A stretch of DNA of 11,024 nt from Betaproteobacteria bacterium. GTDB lineage: Bacteria; Pseudomonadota; Gammaproteobacteria; Burkholderiales; Rhodocyclaceae. Numbering within the stretch: the stretch's first letter is position 1; each line of letters starts with the position of its first letter. This document shows, piece by piece, positions 5,624 to 11,024 of the stretch. Below the pieces are notes generated by a model, which did no database searches, had not been told where the DNA came from, and saw only the letters and a program-made list of their open reading frames with translations. The stretch lies in assembly GCA_016880375.1 (NCBI GenBank), contig JAEHDO010000149.1:1-11024 (forward strand), in the 5' to 3' direction. A program made the position numbers and the translations under genes.

Positions 5624-6049
5624 CGGAGGATTCTAGCTGAAGGTTTCTGTTGCCTTGGTTATGCGGCTGCAAGAGTTGAATCCGCGCTCTCTGATGTTTG
5701 ATCTTAACTGATTGAATATGAATGATAAAAAATCGAGCTTCATTTTGCATCGAAGTAAGAAAAAGTCTTACAGGAAGCCGACTTACTCAAAACACCCACG
5801 CATAACTCACACACTTATCCACAAGTTTTGTGGATAAAGGAAATGAAGTGTCAGTGCAGGCTGTCGCCGGTTTGGATTTGTCGGCATTAAGCGCAGCGCC
5901 CGTAACTAAATTGTCGTCGTGAACCGACAGCACCACGGCAGTTCTCCTTGCCGAAACAGGAACGCCAATATAAAGTGCGCCGTTAATCAAAACGAAGTTT
6001 CAATGCAGGCTAACCTTCAGGTTATGCCGGAATTAAAAAGGAGCCTTGC
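5624..6049. other. Divergent xseA/exbB intergenic region, non-coding
   Basis: These 426 bp are visibly AT-richer than the flanking genes and hold no convincing ORF. Contents include a short dyad GTAAGA/TCTTAC (5755-5760, 5766-5771) and the DnaA-box palindrome at 5815-5837. There is a possible long-range stem between GCTGTCG (5860-5866) and CGACAGC (5925-5931), extendable by GGTT/AACC with a 3-nt bulge. TAACCT/AGGTTA (6011-6016, 6019-6024) lies just before exbB. A possible exbB promoter is TTGCCG (5948-5953) with TAAAGT (5971-5976) at 17 bp, or TATAAA (5969-5974) at 15 bp. I see no tRNA or recognised RNA gene. Confidence 0.6.
5815..5837. promoter_or_regulatory. Inverted pair of perfect DnaA boxes
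   Basis: TTATCCACA (5815-5823) and its exact reverse complement TGTGGATAA (5829-5837) both match the DnaA-box consensus TTATNCACA. They face each other over a 5-bp spacer AGTTT, whose outer bases also pair to make a 10-bp stem. The site lies about 190 bp from the xseA start and 215 bp from the exbB start. No T-tract follows, so it is not a normal terminator. Confidence 0.6.
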
Positions 6050-6658
6050 GTGTTCGCCATCATCCAAGCTGCGGGCTGGCCCATCTGGCCGCTCTTGCTC
6101 GCCTCGATTCTAGCTGTCGCCTTCATCATCGAACGATCGGTTGCGCTGCGCCGGAGCAAGGTCGTTCCGGAGGGATTGTTGCAGAGCATCGTGGCTGAAT
6201 ATCGCCAGAGCGGCGTGAGCGAGGAGATGCTCGCTCGCGTGGACAGGCACTCGCCGCTGGGCCGCGTGTTATCGGCGGGGCTGCGCAACGTCAAGAGCAC
6301 GCGCGAAGCGATGAAAGAATCCATCGAGGAAGCGGGGCGCGGCGTTACCCATGAACTCGAGCGCTTCCTCACCAGTCTCGGCACCATAGCGTCGATTGCG
6401 CCGCTGATGGGACTGTTCGGCACCATCGTCGGCATGATCGAGATTTTCGGCGCGCAAAGTCCGGCGACGGCAAATCCGCAGCAACTCGCCCACGGCATCT
6501 CGATCGCCCTTTATAACGCCGGTTTCGGCATCCTCATCGCCATCCCGGCGATGATTTTCTATCGGCACTTCCGCGCGCTTGTCGACAGCTTCGTCGTCGA
6601 AATGGAGCAGCAGGCAGTGAAACTGGTCGAACTGGTGCACGGCCAGCGCGCCGGCTGA
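6050..6658 (+). CDS. exbB: MotA/TolQ/ExbB-family proton channel subunit
   Basis: A 202-residue inner-membrane protein. TM1 is about residues 10-28 (WPIWPLLLASILAVAFIIE); a cytoplasmic loop of some 85 residues follows; TM2 contains PLMGLFGTIVGMIEIF (118-133) and TM3 ISIALYNAGFGILIAIPA (about 150-167). ExbB/TolQ pentamers with an ExbD/TolR dimer convert proton flow into force, usually for TonB- or Tol-linked outer-membrane work. The TM2 threonine (T125) is kept, but the position where ExbB/TolQ proteins normally carry a TM3 threonine is A157. The start is GTG 6050, with AAGGAG 6 nt upstream. exbD follows after 13 bp. No tonB, tolA or tolB is nearby, so it may not be the canonical TonB or Tol system; the symbol is by family only. 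Confidence 0.88.
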   Translation: MFAIIQAAGWPIWPLLLASILAVAFIIERSVALRRSKVVPEGLLQSIVAEYRQSGVSEEMLARVDRHSPLGRVLSAGLRNVKSTREAMKESIEEAGRGVTHELERFLTSLGTIASIAPLMGLFGTIVGMIEIFGAQSPATANPQQLAHGISIALYNAGFGILIAIPAMIFYRHFRALVDSFVVEMEQQAVKLVELVHGQRAG

Positions 6659-6671
6659 GGATGAGTCGGCC

Positions 6672-7091
6672 ATGAACTTCCAGCGCGGGCGTTTCCGGGA
6701 AGAGCCGGAGATCAACCTGATACCGATGATCGACGTTCTCCTCGTCATACTCATTTTCCTGATGATCACCACGACGTATTCGAAGTTTTCCGGCTTGGAG
6801 ATCAACTTGCCTACGGCGGACGCCACCCAGCCGCAGGACAAGCCGAACGAGATCAATGTCGTGGTGAGCGCCAGCGGCGACGTGATGGTCAATCGCGTTG
6901 CGGTCGGCGCCAGGGACGTCGAGGCCATCAGCGTGGCGCTGCGACGCGCCAGCAACAGCGAGAAGGAACCAGTGGTGGTGATCAATGCAGACGCCAAGGC
7001 GGCGCACCAGAGCGTGATCGATGTCATGCAGGCTGCGCAGCAAGCCGGCTACAGCCACATCTCCTTCGCTACGCAGAATCCGTCGCGCTGA
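6672..7091 (+). CDS. exbD: ExbD/TolR-family biopolymer transport protein
   Basis: A 139-residue protein with one N-terminal membrane helix and a periplasmic domain, the usual ExbD/TolR layout and size. The cytoplasmic start RFREEPEINLIPMIDVLLVILIF contains the conserved proton-carrying aspartate, here D21, inside the helix (about 16-34). The periplasmic part has GLEINLPTADA after the helix, an INVVVSASGDVMVN strand pair, and EKEPVVVINADAKAAHQSVIDVM, where the family has its peptidoglycan- or partner-binding fold. It forms the rotor-like core inside the ExbB pentamer. ATG 6672 is 13 bp after the exbB stop; GAGGATGAG lies upstream, overlapping that stop region. A strong terminator follows 20 bp after its stop codon, so exbB-exbD form a two-gene unit upstream of the LPS genes. 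Confidence 0.93.
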   Translation: MNFQRGRFREEPEINLIPMIDVLLVILIFLMITTTYSKFSGLEINLPTADATQPQDKPNEINVVVSASGDVMVNRVAVGARDVEAISVALRRASNSEKEPVVVINADAKAAHQSVIDVMQAAQQAGYSHISFATQNPSR

Positions 7092-7111
7092 GCGCATCGC
7101 GGCAGTATCAT

Positions 7112-7143
7112 GCGCCACACGCTTGCGTGTGGCGTTTTATTTT
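7112..7143 (+). terminator. Intrinsic terminator after exbD
   Basis: CGCCACACG (7113-7121) and CGTGTGGCG (7126-7134) form a perfect 9-bp GC-rich stem with a CTTG loop, followed by TTTTATTTT (7135-7143). This is a textbook rho-independent terminator. It ends only 14 bp before the lpxK ATG, so lpxK transcription depends on read-through or on a promoter very close by. Confidence 0.9.
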
Positions 7144-7157
7144 CCGTCGGGACAGTC

Positions 7158-8168
7158 ATGGGCTTGCAAGGGTGGATAGCGGCGGGGTGGCAAAAGCGGG
7201 GCTTGGGCGCCGTCCTGCTGTTGCCGCCCGCCCTTGCGTTTGCGCTCTCCGTCAATCTGCGCCGGCTGGCGTATCGCCTGGGCTGGTCGTCATCCGTGAA
7301 GCTGCCGGTGCCCGTGGTGGTGGTCGGCAATATCACCGCTGGCGGCAGCGGCAAGACACCCCTTGCAATGTATCTTGCCCTGGAACTGTCCAGGCACGGC
7401 TGGCGGCCGGGCATCGTCAGCCGCGGCTATGGCGGCAATGCGCAGGGCGTCTTGGCAGTGTCGGACTCAAGCGATGCGGCTCTTGTCGGCGACGAACCGC
7501 TGCTGCTGGCGCGTCGCGCCGGCTGCCCGGTGTTTGTCGGCCGCGACCGCGTTGCTGCGGCGCGGGCGCTTTTGTCGTCGCATGCGGACTGTAACGTGCT
7601 GATTGCCGATGACGGGTTGCAGCATCTGCGCCTGGCGCGCGACGTCGAGATCGTCGTAATGGACGAGCGCGGCACCGGCAACGGCTGGCCCCTGCCGGCT
7701 GGTCCGCTGCGCGAGTGCCCGGCGCGTGTTGCGGAGGCGGATGCCCTGGTGCTGAACGGCGATGCCCCCGTTCCGCCGCAAGTAAGGGCACAGCGCGTTT
7801 TCCGAATGTGTCTTGTCGGCGACCGCTTGCGCAACCTGCACGATCCGCAGCGCACCTGCAGCGCAGCGGAATTGCGGGGCCGGCGCCTGCATGCACTGGC
7901 AGGCATCGGAAACCCCGTACGGTTTTTCCGCCAGATCGAGCGGATGGGGCTGCAGGCGCAGATGCATGCTTTTCCGGATCATCATGTCTTTCGGCCGTCT
8001 GATCTCGCGTTTGCCGACACCGATACGCTGCTGATGACCGAGAAAGATGCGGTAAAATGCACCGCCTTTGCGCCGCCGGAAACCTGGGTGCTTCCGGTCG
8101 AGGCGCAACTGGATCCTGATCTTGCGAAATGGGTAGTGGAGAAGCTCAATGGACCCCCGCCTGCTTGA
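7158..8168 (+). CDS. lpxK: Tetraacyldisaccharide 4'-kinase
   Basis: A 336-residue inner-membrane-associated kinase that phosphorylates the 4' position of the lipid A precursor disaccharide-1-phosphate, making lipid IVA. A hydrophobic N-terminal helix (about 16-32) anchors it. [19 protein letters not shown] (50-68) holds the Walker A loop, with K66 and T67. Further family blocks are [23 protein letters not shown] (151-156) and [11 protein letters not shown] chose ATG 7158 because the longer frame from 7110 would start upstream of, and translate through, the exbD terminator hairpin. The ribosome site before 7158 is weak (GGGACA). The 3' end overlaps the zinc-ribbon gene by 20 bp, a sign of translational coupling. 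kdsB downstream serves the same LPS pathway. Confidence 0.95.
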   Translation: MGLQGWIAAGWQKRGLGAVLLLPPALAFALSVNLRRLAYRLGWSSSVKLPVPVVVVGNITAGGSGKTPLAMYLALELSRHGWRPGIVSRGYGGNAQGVLAVSDSSDAALVGDEPLLLARRAGCPVFVGRDRVAAARALLSSHADCNVLIADDGLQHLRLARDVEIVVMDERGTGNGWPLPAGPLRECPARVAEADALVLNGDAPVPPQVRAQRVFRMCLVGDRLRNLHDPQRTCSAAELRGRRLHALAGIGNPVRFFRQIERMGLQAQMHAFPDHHVFRPSDLAFADTDTLLMTEKDAVKCTAFAPPETWVLPVEAQLDPDLAKWVVEKLNGPPPA

Positions 8169-8331
8169 AATACTCGTTTGCCCGGTCTGCAAGGGACCGC
8201 TCGATTTCCGCAAGCCTAACCAGGAACTGGTGTGCAAGGCGTGCAAGCTGGCCTATCCTGTGCGCGACGACATCCCGGTGATGCTGGAAGAGGAAGCGCG
8301 CCAGTTGGGCCACGACGAAGCGGCGGGCTGA
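8149..8331 (+). CDS. Trm112-like small zinc-ribbon protein
   Basis: A 60-residue protein of the Trm112/YcaR family. C11 and C14 (CPVCKGPL) with C29 and C32 (CKAC) make a probable four-cysteine zinc site. The tail [18 protein letters not shown] is the typical family ending. In E. coli the homologous ycaR also lies between lpxK and kdsB, so the placement is conserved. Trm112 in eukaryotes activates methyltransferases; the bacterial role is not settled and I make no claim for it here. The ATG lies inside the last codons of lpxK (20-bp overlap), with GTGGAGAA upstream as a probable ribosome site, and kdsB starts 21 bp after its stop. Confidence 0.93.
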   Translation: MDPRLLEILVCPVCKGPLDFRKPNQELVCKACKLAYPVRDDIPVMLEEEARQLGHDEAAG

Positions 8332-8352
8332 GCGCTCCCTGGGGGAAGACCG

Positions 8353-9120
8353 GTGTCGTTCAAGGTAGTCATCCCCGCCCGTTATGCTTCCAGCCGGCTT
8401 CCCGGCAAGCCGCTGGCCGATATCGGCGGCAAGCCCATGGTGGTTCGTGTGGCCGAACGTGCCGCCCAAAGCGGCGCGGAAGAAATCCTGGTTGCAACCG
8501 ATCACGAGGAAGTGCGCGCCGCCGTCGAGCGGCATGGTTTTGCCGCCTTGATGACGCGCGTCGACCATGCCAGCGGCACGGACCGCCTTGCCGAGGTGGC
8601 CGGACTGCGCGGCTGGGCAGACGACATCGTCGTCGTCAATGTCCAGGGCGATGAGCCCTGCATCCAGCCCGACTTGATCAATCAGGTGGCGTGTGATCTG
8701 GCATCCGACGCCGAGGCTGCCATGGCCACCGCCTGCCATCCGATCACGACTTCCGAAGAGTTCTTCAATCCCAATGTCGTCAAGGTCGTCCGCGATGCGC
8801 GCGGCCATGCCCTGTACTTCAGTCGTGCTCCGATTCCCTGGCCGCGCGACGCCTTTGCCGTCGGACGCGACCGCCTGCCTGACGGATTGCCTGCGTTGCG
8901 CCACATCGGCATCTATGCCTATCGCGTGGCATTTCTGCGGCGCTATGGCGCCCTTGGAATTGCGCCATTGGAGCAATTCGAGGCGCTGGAACAGTTGCGT
9001 GTGCTGTGGCACGGCTTCCGCATTCGCGTCACTGAAATCGCCCATGCACCCGAGGGCGGGGTTGATACGCCGGAAGATCTGGAACGTATCCGATGTAAGT
9101 TTGACGTAAGGAAAAATTAG
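8353..9120 (+). CDS. kdsB: 3-deoxy-manno-octulosonate cytidylyltransferase
   Basis: A 255-residue cytoplasmic enzyme that joins KDO to CMP from CTP, activating KDO for transfer to lipid IVA. The nucleotide-binding start is [17 protein letters not shown] (5-21), followed by DIGGKPM. Further landmarks are [18 protein letters not shown], the metal-binding VNVQGDEP (GDEP at 99-102), [25 protein letters not shown] and the C-terminal [15 protein letters not shown]. Length is normal. The start is GTG 8353, placed by the conserved N-terminus and by the purine-rich GGGGGAAG just upstream. It is separated by 21 bp from the zinc-ribbon gene and probably shares its mRNA. A 74-bp gap follows before adk. 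Confidence 0.96.
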   Translation: MSFKVVIPARYASSRLPGKPLADIGGKPMVVRVAERAAQSGAEEILVATDHEEVRAAVERHGFAALMTRVDHASGTDRLAEVAGLRGWADDIVVVNVQGDEPCIQPDLINQVACDLASDAEAAMATACHPITTSEEFFNPNVVKVVRDARGHALYFSRAPIPWPRDAFAVGRDRLPDGLPALRHIGIYAYRVAFLRRYGALGIAPLEQFEALEQLRVLWHGFRIRVTEIAHAPEGGVDTPEDLERIRCKFDVRKN

Positions 9121-9129
9121 CGTTACCTT
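9101..9129 (+). promoter_or_regulatory. Possible adk promoter within the kdsB end
   Basis: TTGACG (9101-9106) matches the -35 consensus at five of six positions, and TACCTT (9124-9129) sits 17 bp later as a modest -10. The -35 lies in the last kdsB codons. The 74-bp gap to adk also holds a short CTCAG/CTGAG dyad (9136-9140, 9150-9154). No terminator separates kdsB from adk, so co-transcription is equally possible. Confidence 0.35.
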
Positions 9130-9173
9130 TCGCGCCTCAGGAAAATAATCTGAGAAATCATATAGATACATAA

Positions 9174-9863
<690 letters not shown>

Positions 9864-9877
9864 ATCAGGGCATCAAA

Positions 9878-9886
9878 TGATATAAT
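9878..9886 (+). promoter_or_regulatory. Perfect extended -10 promoter of the phosphofructokinase gene
   Basis: TGA followed by TATAAT (9881-9886) is a perfect extended -10 element. The -35 region at 17 bp is the T-tract of the adk terminator (TTTTTT, 9858-9863), a poor match, as extended -10 promoters tolerate. Start of transcription is expected near 9892-9895, at or just before the first ATG of the gene. Confidence 0.65.
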
Positions 9887-9894
9887 GTGAGGTT

Positions 9895-11024
9895 ATGAGT
9901 ATGAAAAACGCATTTTATGCGCAATCGGGCGGCGTCACGGCCGTCATCAACGCTTCCGCCTGCGGCGTGATCGAAACTGCGCGCAAGCACAAGGGCAAGA
10001 TCGGCAAGGTGTATGCCGGCCGCAATGGCATCATCGGTGCCCTTACCGAAGAACTCATCGACACCAGCAAGGACTCCCCCGCGGCCATCGCTGCCCTGCG
10101 CCATACGCCTTCAGGAGCTTTCGGCTCCTGCCGCTACAAGCTGAAGGGCATCGAGGAACACCGGGCCCAGTACGAACGCCTGATCGAGGTGTTCAAGGCG
10201 CACAACATCGGTTACTTCTTCTATAACGGCGGCGGCGATTCCGCCGACACCTGCCTGAAGGTGTCGCAGCTCTCCGAGAAGATGGGTTACCCGATCATTG
10301 CCGTGCATGTGCCGAAGACTGTCGACAACGATCTTCCGATCACCGATAACTGCCCGGGCTTCGGCTCGGTGGCCAAGTACATCGCCGTATCCACGCTGGA
10401 AGCCACCTTCGACGTCGCTTCCATGGCGAAAACCTCCACCAAGGTATTCGTGCTCGAGGTGATGGGACGCCACGCCGGCTGGATCGCAGCGGCAGGCGCC
10501 ATGGCGTCGACCAGGGAAATGGACCTGCCGATTCTGATCCTGTTTCCCGAGATCGCCTTCGACAAGGTCAAGTTCCTCGCCAGGGTCGATGGAATGGTCA
10601 AGAAGTACGGCTATTGCACGGTGGTGGTGTCCGAGGGCGTCAAGGGCGCCGACGGCAAATTCCTCTCCGATCAGGGCCTGCGCGACGCCTTCGGCCATGC
10701 GCAACTGGGAGGCGTGGCGCCGGTCATCGCCAGCATCGTCAAGGAAGGCCTGAACCTGAAGTACCACTGGGGCGTGGCCGACTACCTGCAGCGCGCCGCA
10801 CGCCACATCGCCTCGAAGACCGACGTGGCCCAGGCCTATGCCACCGGCAAGGCAGCCGTGGAACTGGCGATCAAGGGCCGCAATTCGGTGATGCCGGCCA
10901 TCAAGCGCGTCTCCGACAAGCCCTACAAGTGGAAGATCGAGGTAGCCGAGCTGAAGAACGTGGCGAACAAGGAGAAATTCATGCCGCGAGATTTCATCAC
11001 GGCCGACGGCTTCGGCATCACGGA
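9895..11024 (+). CDS. Pyrophosphate-dependent 6-phosphofructokinase (3' end cut by the window)
   Basis: 376 codons are visible with no stop; the gene runs off the right edge. It opens with AFYAQSGGVTAVINASACGV, then HTPSGAFGSCRYKL, NGGGDSADT (from N111), the key PKTVDND (140-146) and EVMGRHAGWIAAAG. The lysine in PKTVDND, where ATP-dependent enzymes have glycine (PGTIDND), marks the pyrophosphate-type family. It would phosphorylate fructose-6-phosphate reversibly using PPi, in glycolysis or gluconeogenesis. The GGGDS triplet differs from the common GGDDS of PPi enzymes but, as I recall it, is shared by the close methylotroph and betaproteobacterial relatives. Two starts compete. ATG 9895 lies at the predicted transcript start; ATG 9901 has GAGG 8 nt upstream. 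No other subunit or glycolytic gene is seen. Confidence 0.92.
   Translation, partial: MSMKNAFYAQSGGVTAVINASACGVIETARKHKGKIGKVYAGRNGIIGALTEELIDTSKDSPAAIAALRHTPSGAFGSCRYKLKGIEEHRAQYERLIEVFKAHNIGYFFYNGGGDSADTCLKVSQLSEKMGYPIIAVHVPKTVDNDLPITDNCPGFGSVAKYIAVSTLEATFDVASMAKTSTKVFVLEVMGRHAGWIAAAGAMASTREMDLPILILFPEIAFDKVKFLARVDGMVKKYGYCTVVVSEGVKGADGKFLSDQGLRDAFGHAQLGGVAPVIASIVKEGLNLKYHWGVADYLQRAARHIASKTDVAQAYATGKAAVELAIKGRNSVMPAIKRVSDKPYKWKIEVAELKNVANKEKFMPRDFITADGFGIT

Noticed and set aside
5705..5740. Possible Fur box (AT-rich stretch with AATGATAA)
   Set aside because: Only part of the 19-bp Fur consensus can be matched and there is no symmetric second half. It lies more than 300 bp from exbB.
5815..5837. 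Palindrome read as an intrinsic terminator
   Set aside because: No T-tract follows on either strand, and no gene ends there; both flanking genes start away from it.
5787..5990. 67-codon minus-strand frame in the xseA/exbB gap
   Set aside because: It has no good Shine-Dalgarno, runs through the DnaA-box palindrome, and its translation has no recognisable domain or membrane segment.
5919..6113. 64-codon plus-strand frame overlapping the exbB start
   Set aside because: It overlaps exbB out of frame, lacks a ribosome site and has random-looking composition.
7110..7157. Upstream lpxK start at 7110
   Set aside because: The extra codons are the exbD terminator stem and T-tract; LpxK alignment supports starting at 7158.
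10225..10242. Phosphofructokinase GGGDS in place of GGDDS taken as loss of a catalytic residue
   Set aside because: As I recall, close PPi-type relatives in methylotrophs and betaproteobacteria share NGGGDSADT, so it seems to be a clade feature rather than damage.
10111..10806. Minus-strand open frame of 231 codons opposite the phosphofructokinase gene
   Set aside because: It is antisense to a well-conserved enzyme frame, and no homology is recognised.

Overview
The window looks like a chromosomal stretch from a GC-rich betaproteobacterium. The best guess is a Rhodocyclales or Sterolibacteriaceae-like lineage, because the run exbB-exbD-lpxK-(Trm112-like)-kdsB-adk, divergent from xseA and followed by a PPi-type phosphofructokinase, resembles what I recall from those genomes. 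This assignment rests on gene order and protein resemblance, not on a search.

Left third (1-3595) is a molybdenum/tungsten-flavoured accessory block. It holds the C-terminal end of a DmsB-like Fe-S subunit, a GC-rich spacer rich in inverted repeats, a TorD-family molybdoenzyme chaperone and an exported DUF192 protein. Convergent to these is a ModE-type HTH regulator fused to a periplasmic-binding-protein-like domain. It diverges from tupA, a tungstate-binding protein, across an 88-bp intergenic region with two perfect dyads. No tupB/tupC permease or ATPase genes and no DmsC-like anchor are visible here. A bidirectional terminator closes tupA and the oncoming sodB.

Middle (3606-6049): sodB (Fe superoxide dismutase) and xseA (exonuclease VII large subunit) read leftward. 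The sodB promoter has clear -35 and -10 elements overlapped by a sequence closely resembling a type-1 IscR operator. Between xseA and exbB lies about 430 bp of AT-richer non-coding DNA. It contains a palindrome made of two perfect inverted DnaA boxes.

Right half (6050-11024) reads rightward. ExbB/ExbD-type proton-channel subunits end at a strong terminator only 14 bp before lpxK. They are followed by lpxK, a 60-aa zinc-ribbon protein overlapping it, kdsB (CMP-KDO synthesis) and adk. LpxK and KdsB serve lipid A and inner-core LPS synthesis. adk ends in a terminator overlapping its stop codon, and a PPi-type phosphofructokinase gene, cut by the window edge, starts about 9 bp after a perfect extended -10 element.

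Most of the window is ordinary conserved core genome. I see no CRISPR array, IS element, prophage, rRNA or tRNA, and no convincing new multi-gene system. The interesting signals are regulatory: the IscR-like box at sodB, the RBS-sequestering hairpin before the DUF192 gene, the terminator before lpxK, the DnaA-box palindrome, and the apparently leaderless phosphofructokinase transcript.
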